From NCBI RefSeq assembly GCF_029167645.1, contig NZ_CP119147.1, positions 4,420,501 to 4,484,500 on the forward strand: a DNA stretch of 64,000 bases, read 5' to 3'. Origin of the DNA: Streptomyces sp. AM 2-1-1 (GTDB lineage: Bacteria; Actinomycetota; Actinomycetes; Streptomycetales; Streptomycetaceae). This document shows positions 1 to 8,299 of this stretch, in pieces; positions within the stretch are counted from its first letter, which is position 1, and each line of letters opens with the position of its first letter. The position numbers and the translations under genes were made by a program. The notes under the pieces were generated by a model. The model was not told where the DNA came from. It saw only the letters and a program-made list of their open reading frames with translations, and searched no databases.

Positions 1-538
1 TCGCCACCACCACCTCCGCACCCGCGGTCCGCAGCCTGCGCACGGCGGTGGTCAGACAGCGCACCGAGAGCGTGGCCGGCATCCGGTGGGTGACGTCGTT
101 GGCGCCGATCATGATCACGCAGACGTCCGGATGCCGGGCCGGGTCGGCGAGCAGCAGCGTCACCTGCCGCTCCAGATCGTCCGACCTGGCCCCCGGCTGG
201 GCCACGTTGCGCATGTCCACCGGCCGCTCGGCGACCGCCGCCAACCCCGACGCGAGCAGCGCTCCCGGCGTCTGTCCGGCCCGCCGCACCCCCTGCCCGG
301 CCGCCGTGGAGTCACCGAGAAGAGCCAGCCGGAGGGGATCGGTGAGACCCGAGAAGGCGCCGCCGTACCGTCCGTCCGCGCTCGGTGGGACCGGGGCCGT
401 GTTGCCTCCCACCTGCCGCTTCGCGAGCTGTACCTCCGCCATGACGAGGCCGACCGTCGCCGCCCCGATGAGCCCGATGCTGCCGCCACCGAACGCGGCG
501 CCCGCCGCGATCCGCCGTGCCACCCTTGCCGTCGACAC
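1..538 (-). CDS. SGNH/GDSL-family hydrolase, partial (C-terminus beyond left edge)
   Basis: Reading leftward from a GTG at 538, about 179 residues are open to the edge. A GGAGG Shine-Dalgarno lies about 9 nt before the start. Residues ~10-30 form a hydrophobic segment rich in Gly/Ala (signal peptide or membrane anchor). Then come LALLGDSTAAGQGV (block I with the GDS nucleophile serine) and IGANDVTHR (block III with the GxND motif). This is the family pattern of SGNH esterases/lipases; the substrate cannot be told from sequence. The catalytic Asp/His block lies outside the window. It is divergent from the cystathionine beta-synthase gene, with 141 bp between the two starts. Confidence 0.85.
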   Translation of the reverse strand, partial: MSTARVARRIAAGAAFGGGSIGLIGAATVGLVMAEVQLAKRQVGGNTAPVPPSADGRYGGAFSGLTDPLRLALLGDSTAAGQGVRRAGQTPGALLASGLAAVAERPVDMRNVAQPGARSDDLERQVTLLLADPARHPDVCVIMIGANDVTHRMPATLSVRCLTTAVRRLRTAGAEVVVA

Positions 539-679
539 CGTGCGGTCCACCTCCTTCTCGCCACTCAGCCGTACTGCTACCTACCTGCCCCGCCGGGGGC
601 AGCGCCCAATCGCTTCGCCCAATGTCGTGCCCGTACGCATACTCTGGGCCGGACCATCTCGGAGATCCCGGAGTACACG

Positions 680-2083
680 GTGCAATTTCACGATTCGATG
701 ATCAGCCTTGTCGGCAACACCCCGCTGGTCAGGCTGCGGAGCGTTTCGGCGGGCATCCAGGCGACCGTCCTGGCCAAGGTCGAATACTTCAACCCCGGCG
801 GTTCGGTGAAGGACCGCATCGCGCTGCGCATGATCGAGGCGGCCGAGCAGAGCGGCGCCCTACGACCCGGCGGCACCATCGTCGAGCCCACGAGCGGCAA
901 CACCGGCGTGGGGCTCGCCATCGTCGCCCAGCAGAAGGGGTACAAGTGCGTCTTCGTCTGCCCGGACAAAGTGTCCACGGACAAGATCAATGTGATGCGC
1001 GCCTACGGCGCCGAGGTCGTCGTCTGCCCGACGGCGGTCGATCCCTCCCACCCGGACTCGTACTACAACGTCTCCGACCGGTTGGTCCGTGAGACCCCCG
1101 GTGCCTGGAAGCCCGACCAGTACTCCAACCCGGACAACCCGCGCTCGCACTACGAGACCACCGGTCCCGAGCTGTGGGAGCAGACGGAGGGGCGGATCAC
1201 GCACTTCGTCGCGGGGGTCGGCACCGGCGGCACCATCACCGGGACCGGCCGCTACCTCAAGGAGGTCAGCGACGGGAAGGTCACCGTCGTCGGCGCCGAC
1301 CCGGAGGGCTCGGTCTACTCCGGCGGTTCGGGGCGCCCGTACCTGGTGGAAGGGGTCGGCGAGGACTTCTGGCCGTCCGCCTACGACCGGACCGTGACGG
1401 ACGAGATCGTCGCCGTCTCGGACAAGGACTCCTTCCAGATGACCCGGCGGCTCGCCAAGGAGGAAGGGCTGCTCGTCGGCGGTTCCTGCGGCATGGCGGT
1501 CGTCGCGGCGCTGGAGGTCGCCCGGCGGCTCGGCCCCGACGACGTCGTGGTCGTCCTGCTGCCGGACAGCGGACGCGGTTATCTCAGCAAGATCTTCAAC
1601 GACGAGTGGATGGCCGACTACGGCTTCCTGGAGGACACCGGTCCCTCCGCGCGGGTCGACGCGGTGCTGGCCCACAAGGAGGGCCCGATGCCCTCGCTCG
1701 TCCACATGCACCCGGACGAGACGGTCGGCCAGGCGATCGAGGTGCTGCGCGAGTACGGCGTCTCCCAGATGCCGATCGTGAAGCCGGGCGCCGGACACCC
1801 GGACGTGATGGCCGCCGAAGTCGTCGGCTCGGTCGTCGAGCGCGAGCTCCTGGACGCCCTCTTCACCAAGCGCGCCTCGCTCACCGACCCGCTGGAGAAG
1901 CACATGTCGGCGCCGCTGCCGCAGGTCGGATCCGGTGAACCGGTCGAGGACCTGATGGCCGTGCTCAGCGGCTCCGGGGCCGCCGACGCGGCGATCGTGC
2001 TGGTCGAGGGGAAGCCGAAGGGCGTCGTGAGCAGGCAGGACCTGCTCTCCTTCCTGGCGAAGGAGAGCGGCGTCACCGTCTGA
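680..2083 (+). CDS. cbs: Cystathionine beta-synthase (PLP domain plus CBS pair)
   Basis: 467 residues. The enzyme condenses homocysteine with serine to cystathionine, the first step of transsulfuration in the cytoplasm. The N-terminal fold-type II PLP domain (~1-320) carries GGSVKDR with Lys44 as the likely Schiff-base lysine, TSGNTG near 73-78 for substrate binding, and GTGGTITGTG near 180 for the phosphate of PLP. A pair of CBS (Bateman) motifs fills ~345-460. The frame stays open far upstream, but similarity begins at QFHDSMISLVGNTPLVRL, so I place the start at GTG 680, preceded by GGAG 6-7 nt away. No haem-binding N-terminal region is present, unlike the animal enzyme. An O-acetylserine sulfhydrylase is the alternative; the CBS pair argues against it. 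Confidence 0.93.
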   Translation: MQFHDSMISLVGNTPLVRLRSVSAGIQATVLAKVEYFNPGGSVKDRIALRMIEAAEQSGALRPGGTIVEPTSGNTGVGLAIVAQQKGYKCVFVCPDKVSTDKINVMRAYGAEVVVCPTAVDPSHPDSYYNVSDRLVRETPGAWKPDQYSNPDNPRSHYETTGPELWEQTEGRITHFVAGVGTGGTITGTGRYLKEVSDGKVTVVGADPEGSVYSGGSGRPYLVEGVGEDFWPSAYDRTVTDEIVAVSDKDSFQMTRRLAKEEGLLVGGSCGMAVVAALEVARRLGPDDVVVVLLPDSGRGYLSKIFNDEWMADYGFLEDTGPSARVDAVLAHKEGPMPSLVHMHPDETVGQAIEVLREYGVSQMPIVKPGAGHPDVMAAEVVGSVVERELLDALFTKRASLTDPLEKHMSAPLPQVGSGEPVEDLMAVLSGSGAADAAIVLVEGKPKGVVSRQDLLSFLAKESGVTV

Positions 2084-2171
2084 CCGGTCCGGCCGGCGGC
2101 TCTCCGTCGCGAAACTGGTACGAGCGCGTCACGTCCACGCAGCACCCGCTTAACACGGGTCGGGCAGATTA

Positions 2172-2205
2172 CTGGGTGTCGGCAGGGAAACCCGCCGGCA
2201 CCCAG
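2172..2205 (+). terminator. Probable terminator of cbs
   Basis: A ~15-bp imperfect stem (arms beginning CTGGGTG and ending CACCCAG, one wobble and one mismatch) closes a short AAA-containing loop, 88 nt after the cbs stop. No T tract follows, which is usual for streptomycete terminators. Confidence 0.55.
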
Positions 2206-2291
2206 TACGGCGACAGGGACTACGGAGCGGCTCCCGGACCTCCTCAGTCGCCAGGACGCGAGCGCCCGGCCCTGACCCGGACCGCGTCCCT

Positions 2292-2390
2292 CGCGGGGAC
2301 CGCCGTCGTCCCGCCCCCCGGGCGACCGGGGGTGCGGCGGTCCCCGCGACATGCTTCCGACACGGCCGGCCGGTCACCCCGGCCGGCCGT
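2292..2390. repeat. Two strong inverted repeats upstream of the RpiR-type gene
   Basis: A perfect 14-bp inverted repeat (CGCGGGGACCGCCG at 2292-2305 with its complement at 2335-2348) is followed by a tight hairpin with a perfect 12-bp stem (ACGGCCGGCCGG at 2362-2373, loop TCACC, complement to 2390). They could be further terminators, or a leader structure if the RpiR gene is transcribed from upstream. Confidence 0.6.
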
Positions 2391-2598
2391 CGTCGCGTCC
2401 GGCTGCCCCCTCCGGCAGCTTCGGGCCTCCCCACCGCCGGCCGTCTCCCTCCCTGCCTCCCGCCCCGCTGTATATGGACATGCACTCCGCTTGCTGGCTG
2501 AATGGACACGACGGTCGCGTTCGCGACGGGCAGCGGACCGCGGGGCGGTACGGGACGGCGGCGGACCGCGTCGGCGGCGGAGTGTGCGGAGGCAGGGC

Positions 2599-3450
2599 AT
2601 GGGCGGGAGCACCCCCGCAGCACGGTTGCAGCGGCTCTTCGAAGGGCGGCGGCTGACACCGACCCAGCGGCGGATCGCGCACTCCCTGGTACGCGGGGCC
2701 GCCGACGCCCCCTTCCTCTCCAGCGTCGAACTCGCCGAGCTGGCCGGGGTGAGCCAGCCCTCCGTCACCCGGTTCGCCGTCGCCCTCGGCTTCGACGGCT
2801 ACCCGGCGCTCCGCAAGCACCTGCGGGAGACCGGGCCCGCCGACGCGGACCGGGACACGGGGGAGGAGACGTACGCGTACAACGCCTACCAGCAGGCCGT
2901 GCACGCCGAGATCGAGAACCTGCGCCGCCTCTCCGACCTGCTCGCCGACCCCGCACCGCTGGAGCGGGCCGGCCGGCTGCTGGCGGATTCGACCCCGCTG
3001 CCGGTGCTCGGTCTGCGCGCCGCGTCCTCCCAGGCCCGCGGGTTCGGCTACTTCGCCGCGAAGGTCCACCCCGACGTCCGGGTCCTCGACGAGGGCGGCT
3101 CGATGCTGCAGGACCGCATCGAGTCGGCCCGCCGGGCCGGCGCCCGGGTGCTGCTCTGCTTCGCACTGCCCCGCCACCCCAGGGAGACCCTGGACGCACT
3201 CGGTTACGCCCGCGACCAGGGCCTGACCACGGTGACCGTGGCCGACTCGGTCTTCGCCCCGGTCGCCGCGCTCAGCGACCTGCTCATCCCCGCGCCGGTC
3301 GGCACCGGCCTCGCCTTCGACACCGCCTGCGCCCCGATGCTGCTGGGCCGGGTCCTGCTGGAGTCCATGTGCGACGGGCTGCCGCAGGCGCAGGCGCGGC
3401 TGGAGTCCTTCGACGCACGGGCGGCGGCGCGGGGGCTCTTCGTCGAGTAG
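2599..3450 (+). CDS. MurR/RpiR-family transcriptional regulator with SIS domain
   Basis: 283 residues. The N-terminal ~75 residues form the RpiR-type helix-turn-helix (RLTPTQRRIAHSLV and LAELAGVSQPSVTRFAVALG). The remainder, ~110-270, is an SIS sugar-phosphate-binding fold, so the family switches DNA binding with a phosphosugar or related ligand. The start is ATG 2599, preceded by GGCAGGG; the open frame extends further upstream but without similarity. The nearest operons are cbs upstream and the opposing roadblock operon downstream, with the hut operon 3 kb away, so the target is not obvious. No regulator of the HutC type occurs in this window, and control of hut by this protein is only a possibility. 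Confidence 0.85.
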   Translation: MGGSTPAARLQRLFEGRRLTPTQRRIAHSLVRGAADAPFLSSVELAELAGVSQPSVTRFAVALGFDGYPALRKHLRETGPADADRDTGEETYAYNAYQQAVHAEIENLRRLSDLLADPAPLERAGRLLADSTPLPVLGLRAASSQARGFGYFAAKVHPDVRVLDEGGSMLQDRIESARRAGARVLLCFALPRHPRETLDALGYARDQGLTTVTVADSVFAPVAALSDLLIPAPVGTGLAFDTACAPMLLGRVLLESMCDGLPQAQARLESFDARAAARGLFVE

Positions 3451-3863
3451 CGGTGCGGGCGCCCGGTGGCGACGCCGGCACCCGCCCGGCTCGGCGCAGG
3501 TGCCCGAAGGCCCTCCCCGACGTGAGCGGGCTTCCCCGATTCTCGGACGCGCCTCGGACACGAGCACTGATCTGCGCGCCCGGAGGAACCGGCCGGAACG
3601 CCGGTGCGGGCGTGGAGAGGGGTACGGAGACGGGGCGCGGAACACAGTCGTCGGCGAGGGTGGCTGATCGTGCGGCCGGGGCCGCACCGCTGTGGTGGCG
3701 GGGTCTCCTGGTGACCGCCGTGGGGGCGCTCGTCCCCGCCGGGACGGGGCGCCGGGCGGCCGTGTGACCCGGGCCGGCGCCGAGGTGGACGCGCCGCTGC
3801 CGCCCGTCCCCCTCACGCGAGGGGGCGGACGGCAGCGGCGCGGTCCGGGTACCGGAGGGGTCG
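3451..3863. other. Convergent intergenic region
   Basis: About 410 bp between the ends of the RpiR gene and the roadblock operon. No gene is supported. The only clear structure is the large hairpin at 3791-3841. Confidence 0.6.
3791..3841. terminator. Bidirectional terminator hairpin
   Basis: The outer arms GCGCCGCTGCCG and CGGCAGCGGCGC are perfectly complementary (12 bp) and enclose a further C-rich/G-rich stem with an ACGC loop. It starts 23 nt beyond the stop of the last roadblock gene (leftward) and also lies downstream of the rightward RpiR gene. Confidence 0.75.
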
Positions 3864-4238
3864 TCAGACCTCCAGGTCGGCCTCGATGCGCTTCAGCTGG
3901 TGGCGGGCCATCGCGAGGTTGGCGCGGTTGGAGTCGAGGACCAGGTAGAGGAAGAGCCCGTTGTTGCCACGGGTCTGGAGCAGCCTGATCAGGTGGTACT
4001 GGCCGCTCAGGGTGATCAGGATGTCCTCGATCTCCTCCTTGAGACCCAGGTGCTCCATGGTGCGCAGCTTGGCCCGGACGACATCGGTGTTGCCGGCGGC
4101 CGCGACTTCGAGGTTGAAGTCCTTGCCGCCGCCGAGGGTGCCCAGGGCCATTCCGCTGGTGTAGTCGACGAGAGCGACACCGAGGGTCCCCTCGATGGAC
4201 GTCATCGCTTCCTTGAGTGCGGTTTCGGTGTTGGCCAT
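3864..4238 (-). CDS. Roadblock/LC7-domain protein (last gene of the operon)
   Basis: 124 residues forming a single roadblock/LC7 fold. Recognisable are the N-terminal helix, GVALVDYTSGMALGTLGG (the strand-turn typical of the bacterial branch), and a C-terminal half with DILITLSGQYHLIRLL and LYLVLDSNRANLAMAR. In bacteria these small proteins bind Ras-like GTPases (MglB with MglA, and CvnB with CvnD in the streptomycete conservons) and act as dimeric regulators. The start ATG 4238 has AAGGA about 12 nt upstream. It follows the preceding operon gene by 109 bp, so it may have extra transcription of its own. No GTPase or sensor kinase gene is adjacent. Confidence 0.85.
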   Translation of the reverse strand: MANTETALKEAMTSIEGTLGVALVDYTSGMALGTLGGGKDFNLEVAAAGNTDVVRAKLRTMEHLGLKEEIEDILITLSGQYHLIRLLQTRGNNGLFLYLVLDSNRANLAMARHQLKRIEADLEV

Positions 4239-4347
4239 GCGTGCTCGTTTCCTTTCCCTGGCCGGTCGGGACGACCGGACCCTTTTCTGTGTGACGGTTC
4301 TGTTCCTGGCTGTGGAGTGGGGGAGGCCCGGCCGTGTCCCGCCGCCC

Positions 4348-4806
4348 CTACACGGGGCGTTGCGGCAGCGCGCGGGAGTGCGGGGGCCTGGCGGGCGCCG
4401 GCGGCGGAGTCCGCTCGACACGGTCCAGCGCGGAGTCGACGAGTTCCCCGACCCGGGCACTCGCCCTGCGGCCCTCCAGGTGGAGACGGCCGACGTTGAT
4501 GCGGTCCTCGGCGAGCAGCGTCAGTACGGCGGACGAGCCCGCGGCGTACGTCGCGATGTAACCGGACTCGCCGCGCACGAGGAGCTCACGGAACCCGGCG
4601 CGGCCGGTGGCCTCCGTCATCCTGATCGCGACGCCGAGCGCGGCGGCGGTGAGGGCGGCGACCCCTTCGGCCTCCACGCCGGGGGTGTCGTGGGCCAGCA
4701 CCAGACCGTCGGTGCTGGCGGCCAGCGCGCCGCCGATGAGGGGCACCCGGGCCCGCAACCGCTGGAGTTCGTCGAGGACGTCCCGCAGCTCAGCCTCGGA
4801 CACCAT
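4348..4806 (-). CDS. Roadblock/LC7-domain protein
   Basis: 152 residues. The roadblock/LC7 domain covers ~1-125: an initial helix (ELRDVLDELQRLRARVPLIGG), ALAASTDGLVLAHD, a central helix with TAAALGVAIRMTEATG, and ELLVRGESGYIATYAAG followed by AVLTLLAEDRINVGRLHLEGR. This arrangement resembles CvnB-like proteins more closely than the other two roadblock genes here do. A Pro/Arg-rich tail of ~20 residues follows. The start ATG 4806 has GGAGGAG 8 nt away. It is 38 bp downstream of the PATAN-like gene and transcribed with it. Confidence 0.85.
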   Translation of the reverse strand: MVSEAELRDVLDELQRLRARVPLIGGALAASTDGLVLAHDTPGVEAEGVAALTAAALGVAIRMTEATGRAGFRELLVRGESGYIATYAAGSSAVLTLLAEDRINVGRLHLEGRRASARVGELVDSALDRVERTPPPAPARPPHSRALPQRPV

Positions 4807-4844
4807 CAGTTGTCTCCTCCCGGCACGCTGTCTGAGCGCGCGTA

Positions 4845-5642
4845 TCACAGGGCCTCCAATGCATCGCGGAGCCGGCGCAGCAGAGCGACGTCCGGATCCG
4901 ACGTGACGTCGGGGATGGTGACCCGGCCGGGCGTGGCCGCCCCCGGCAGCACCGTCTTGCGCACGGGCGCGACCAGTCCGGCGGCGGCGAGCCTCCGCAG
5001 GTCGACGAGGGTGTGGAAGGCCGAACGCCCCAGCACCTGCGCGATGTCGGAGGCGGTCCGTACCCCGTCGACCAGCTCCAGGACGTGGCGCTGGCGCGAG
5101 GGAACCGGGGCGTCGAGGGGGTGTGGGGCACGTACGAGCGGGGCGCTGTCGGTCAGGGCGTCGGGCCAGATCCGGTCCAGCAGCTCCCGGCGCCGGAGCG
5201 TCTCGCGCTCGACGGCGCCCACGGCGACCGGCCGGACCGGGCCGATCCAGTGCGAGACGCCGTACCGGAACCTGGTCGGCGTACGGGTCGGGGCGAGGAC
5301 GAAGAAGGCGGCGTCGTAGAGCGCCCCCAGATGGCACAACTCCAGTGCCCCACCGGGTACATGGCCGCTGTCGACGAGGTAGCGGCCGACCCGCTGCCCG
5401 GCGCCCGCCTGGGCGACCGCGTCCCACCAGCGTTCGTGGCGCAGCGCCCCGCCCGTGGTGAGCAGGACGTCGATGCCGGGGGTGGACGGGCTCTCCGCGT
5501 GCACCACCTTCCCGTCGGCGAGGTAGAGCGTGCCGCGGTCGCGCATCAGGGCGCCGGTGGCGCGTTCGGCGGCGAGCCGCTGGAGCATCGGGGAGAGGAC
5601 GGCTGCCTGGTCCACCTCGGGAGGCGTCGTCCTGGTGCTCAT
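4845..5642 (-). CDS. DUF4388 (PATAN-like) protein with C-terminal winged-helix-like region
   Basis: 265 residues. Residues ~15-60 (MLQRLAAERATGALMRDRG, LYLADGKVVHAESP) match the pattern of the DUF4388/PATAN domain, which occurs in bacterial signalling proteins, often next to roadblock or MglA-type partners. The C-terminal part, ~190-235, reads like a winged helix (VLELVDGVRTASDIAQVLG, LVDLRRLAAAGLV). Its ATG overlaps the upstream roadblock stop as ATGA, so the two are translationally coupled. The start is fixed by that overlap. A GTPase-effector or adaptor role is inferred from the operon; no enzymatic motif is visible. Confidence 0.75.
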   Translation of the reverse strand: MSTRTTPPEVDQAAVLSPMLQRLAAERATGALMRDRGTLYLADGKVVHAESPSTPGIDVLLTTGGALRHERWWDAVAQAGAGQRVGRYLVDSGHVPGGALELCHLGALYDAAFFVLAPTRTPTRFRYGVSHWIGPVRPVAVGAVERETLRRRELLDRIWPDALTDSAPLVRAPHPLDAPVPSRQRHVLELVDGVRTASDIAQVLGRSAFHTLVDLRRLAAAGLVAPVRKTVLPGAATPGRVTIPDVTSDPDVALLRRLRDALEAL

Positions 5643-6052
5643 GCCAGGACCAGCCGTTCGGCCAGCTCGCCCAGGCGTATCCGGGCGAGGGCGAGGTTGC
5701 CGTCGGTCCGGTCCAGCCAGAGGTGGAGGAAGACGCTGCTGTCGAAGACCGTCTCCACGAAGCGGATCACGTGGTAGCCGGTGTGGGTCGTGACGATGAC
5801 GTCCTCCACCGGCAGACCGGTGCGGCCGTTCGCGTCCGTCCGCCCGTCGGTGTAGGGGCTGAGGGTGAAGGCGGGCTGCTCCGCCGCCATCCGGGCCACC
5901 TCGGCGGTCTCCGCCGCGGTGGCCTCGTGATCGCCGTTGGGCGAGTCGCCGATGGTGCCGAGGGCGAGGCCGCTCGTCCAGTCGACGACGGCCGCGCCCC
6001 GGGCTCCGGGCAGTCTCATGACGTCGAGCAGGCACTCGTCGATTCCCGGCAC
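5639..6052 (-). CDS. Roadblock-like protein (first gene of the operon)
   Basis: 137 residues when begun at GTG 6052, which has GGAGGGG 8 nt upstream; a TTG at 6073 would add seven residues but has no ribosome site. The sequence follows the same plan as the last gene of the operon: GAAVVDWTSGLALGTIGD near the N-terminus, DVIVTTHTGYHVIRFVET in the middle and VFLHLWLDRTDGNLALARIRL near the end, so it looks like a diverged paralogue of it. It leads a leftward four-gene operon (roadblock, PATAN-like, roadblock, roadblock). Its promoter must lie in the 530-bp region shared with hutU. Confidence 0.8.
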   Translation of the reverse strand: MPGIDECLLDVMRLPGARGAAVVDWTSGLALGTIGDSPNGDHEATAAETAEVARMAAEQPAFTLSPYTDGRTDANGRTGLPVEDVIVTTHTGYHVIRFVETVFDSSVFLHLWLDRTDGNLALARIRLGELAERLVLA

Positions 6053-6358
6053 CGCGGCTTCCCCTCCAGGCAATGGTGTGACGGAGCAGTGAGCCTGAGG
6101 CTACGCAACGTGGCCGCGCCGGGAACGCGGTTTGGCATTTTCCAGTGGTACATGCCGAAGGCCGTGTGCGGGAGTTGAGAAGAAGGCGTGAGGGAGAAGT
6201 CTGACAAAGGGAGGGTTGCGGGCGGAAGACCGAGTCGACGATTGATCGGTCTGTTCCAGTTCTCGACGGTATCCGCCTCTTCGAGTCCGCAGGTCGAGGG
6301 AGTAAAAGTTCTTGGTGTCCGGAATTCGCCGAATGGCGTGAAAGCCACGGAGCCCTCC

Positions 6359-6400
6359 GGGCGCCCGCCGGGATGGCACGTGTCATCCCGCCGGGCGCCC
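6359..6400. terminator. Hairpin upstream of hutU
   Basis: The arms GGGCGCCCGCCGGGATG and CATCCCGCCGGGCGCCC pair over 17 bp with one mismatch around an 8-nt loop, followed by TTCT on the plus strand. It lies about 80 nt before the proposed hutU -35 box, so it may stop read-through into hut or mark the end of an unseen leftward-upstream transcript. Confidence 0.55.
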
Positions 6401-6479
6401 TTCTCGTGCCCTTCCCGCCCCCTCCCGGCGCCTCCCCTCTCTGTGCGGCGCCCGCCACGCGTGTCTGGCGGCCTCACCA

Positions 6480-6508
6480 TTGACTAGAACTATTCAGCGG
6501 ATCAGGAT
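6480..6508 (+). promoter_or_regulatory. Putative housekeeping promoter of the hut operon
   Basis: TTGACT (6480-6485), a 17-nt spacer, then CAGGAT (6503-6508), close to the streptomycete HrdB consensus TTGACN/TAGGAT. It predicts a start near 6515 and a 65-nt leader with AAGGAGG just before the hutU ATG. Confidence 0.55.
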
Positions 6509-6580
6509 GTGAATGGACGCTGTACGGCCGAGGCGTCGGCGGAGGGCCGCCGGGAGCGGGCCGGAACAAGGAGGCGCACC

Positions 6581-8299
6581 ATGTCAGGACCCCGCCCCGT
6601 CAGGGCCGCGCGCGGCACCGAACTGAGCACCCTGGGCTGGCAGCAGGAGGCCGCCCTGCGCATGCTCCAGAACAACCTGGACCCCGAGGTCGCCGAGCAC
6701 CCCGACAAGCTGGTCGTCTACGGCGGCACCGGCAAGGCGGCCCGCGACTGGCGCAGTTACGACGCCATGGTCCGTACCCTGCGCACGCTCAAGCAGGACG
6801 AGACGATGCTCGTCCAGTCCGGCCGCCCCGTCGGGGTGATGCGGACCCACGAGTGGGCCCCGCGCGTGCTGCTCGCCAACTCCAACCTGGTGGGCGACTG
6901 GGCGAACTGGGAGGAGTTCCGCCGCCTGGAAGCGCTCGGCCTCACCATGTACGGCCAGATGACCGCGGGCTCCTGGATCTACATCGGCACCCAGGGCATC
7001 CTCCAGGGCACCTACGAGACCTTCGCCGCCGTCGCCGCCAAGAAGTTCGGCGGCACCCTCGCCGGAACCATCACCCTCACCGCCGGACTCGGCGGTATGG
7101 GCGGCGCCCAGCCGCTCGCCGTCACCATGAACGACGGCGTCGTGATCTGCGTGGACTGCGACCCGAGGGCCATCGACCGCCGGATCGAGCACCGCTACCT
7201 CGACGTACGGGCGGACGGTGTGGCGCACGCCCTCGCGCTCGCCACCGAGGCCCGCGACGCCCGCCGGCCGCTCTCGATCGGACTCCTCGGCAACGCGGCC
7301 GAGATCCTTCCCGGCCTGCTCGCCGCCGGGGCGCCCATCGACATCGTCACCGACCAGACGAGCGCCCACGACCCGCTGGCGTACCTGCCCGTGGGCGTCG
7401 GCTTCGACGAGATGGCCACGTACGCCGCCGAGAAGCCCGCCGACTTCACCCGCAGGGCCCGCGAGTCGATGGCCCGGCACGTGGAGGCGATGGTCGGGTT
7501 CATGGACGCCGGGGCCGAGGTCTTCGACTACGGCAACTCGATCCGGGGCGAGGCGCGCCTCGCCGGGTACGACCGGGCCTTCGACTTCCCCGGCTTCGTG
7601 CCCGCGTACATCCGGCCGCTCTTCTGCGAGGGCAAGGGGCCGTTCCGCTGGGCGGCGCTCTCCGGCGAGGCCGCCGACATCCACCGCACCGACCGGGCGA
7701 TGCTCGACCTCTTCCCGGAGAACGAGTCCCTGCGCCGCTGGATCGGACTCGCCGGTGAACGCGTCCACTTCCAGGGCCTGCCCGCCCGGATCTGCTGGCT
7801 CGGCTACGGCGAACGCGACCGGGCCGGGGAACGCTTCAACGACATGGTGGCGAGCGGCGAACTCGCCGCCCCGCTCGTCATCGGCCGCGACCACCTCGAC
7901 TGCGGCTCGGTGGCCTCCCCGTACCGGGAGACCGAGGCCATGCTCGACGGTTCGGACGCCATCGCCGACTGGCCGCTGCTCAACGCCATGGTCAACGTCG
8001 CCTCCGGGGCGTCCTGGGTCTCCGTCCACCACGGCGGCGGCGTCGGTATGGGGCGCTCCCTCCACGCGGGTCAGGTCACCGTCGCGGACGGCACCCCGCT
8101 CGCCGGGGAGAAGATCCGCCGGGTGCTCACCAACGACCCCGGCATGGGCGTCATCCGCCATGTCGACGCCGGGTACGAGGGCGCCGAGAGGGTCGCCGAG
8201 GAGCGCGGGGTCCGGGTCCCGATGCGCGAGGGTGAGCGCCGGGGCGAGGGCGACGCGGACGGGGCGGCCCCGGGCGCGGACGGGCGGGAGACCCCGTGA
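6581..8299 (+). CDS. hutU: Urocanate hydratase
   Basis: 572 residues, normal for the family. It converts urocanate to 4-imidazolone-5-propionate using tightly bound NAD+, the second step of histidine breakdown. Family blocks are clear: [11 protein letters not shown] near the N-terminus, the dinucleotide-binding run [11 protein letters not shown] near 168, YGERDRAG near 408, [18 protein letters not shown] near 437, and [13 protein letters not shown] close to the end. The start ATG 6581 has a strong AAGGAGG 6 nt upstream. Its stop overlaps the next gene's GTG (GTGA), so translation is coupled. It is the first gene of hutU, M20 hydrolase, hutF, hutI. Histidine ammonia-lyase (hutH) is not in this window. 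Confidence 0.97.
   Translation: MSGPRPVRAARGTELSTLGWQQEAALRMLQNNLDPEVAEHPDKLVVYGGTGKAARDWRSYDAMVRTLRTLKQDETMLVQSGRPVGVMRTHEWAPRVLLANSNLVGDWANWEEFRRLEALGLTMYGQMTAGSWIYIGTQGILQGTYETFAAVAAKKFGGTLAGTITLTAGLGGMGGAQPLAVTMNDGVVICVDCDPRAIDRRIEHRYLDVRADGVAHALALATEARDARRPLSIGLLGNAAEILPGLLAAGAPIDIVTDQTSAHDPLAYLPVGVGFDEMATYAAEKPADFTRRARESMARHVEAMVGFMDAGAEVFDYGNSIRGEARLAGYDRAFDFPGFVPAYIRPLFCEGKGPFRWAALSGEAADIHRTDRAMLDLFPENESLRRWIGLAGERVHFQGLPARICWLGYGERDRAGERFNDMVASGELAAPLVIGRDHLDCGSVASPYRETEAMLDGSDAIADWPLLNAMVNVASGASWVSVHHGGGVGMGRSLHAGQVTVADGTPLAGEKIRRVLTNDPGMGVIRHVDAGYEGAERVAEERGVRVPMREGERRGEGDADGAAPGADGRETP

Larger units (their letters stand above)
2084..2598. other. Intergenic region between cbs and the RpiR-type gene
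   Basis: About 515 bp with no convincing gene. It contains three hairpin-forming inverted repeats (2172-2205, 2292-2348 and 2362-2390) listed separately. The first probably ends cbs transcription; the other two lie 210-310 nt before the next start. Frames open through this stretch have no family-like content and look accidental. Confidence 0.6.
6053..6580. other. Divergent regulatory region between the roadblock operon and hutU
   Basis: About 530 bp without a supported gene. It contains a long hairpin (6359-6400) and a vegetative-type promoter pointing to hutU (6480-6508). The stretch 6110-6330 is noticeably AT-richer than its surroundings, as expected for a promoter zone serving the leftward operon; I could not choose a single leftward promoter. 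Confidence 0.6.

Noticed and set aside
2084..2598. A tRNA gene in the cbs downstream region
   Set aside because: No T-loop GTTCGA motif or cloverleaf; the inverted repeats are long simple hairpins.
3864..6052. A streptomycete conservon (cvn operon)
   Set aside because: Sensor kinase, DUF742 and GTPase genes are missing; only roadblock and PATAN-like genes are present.
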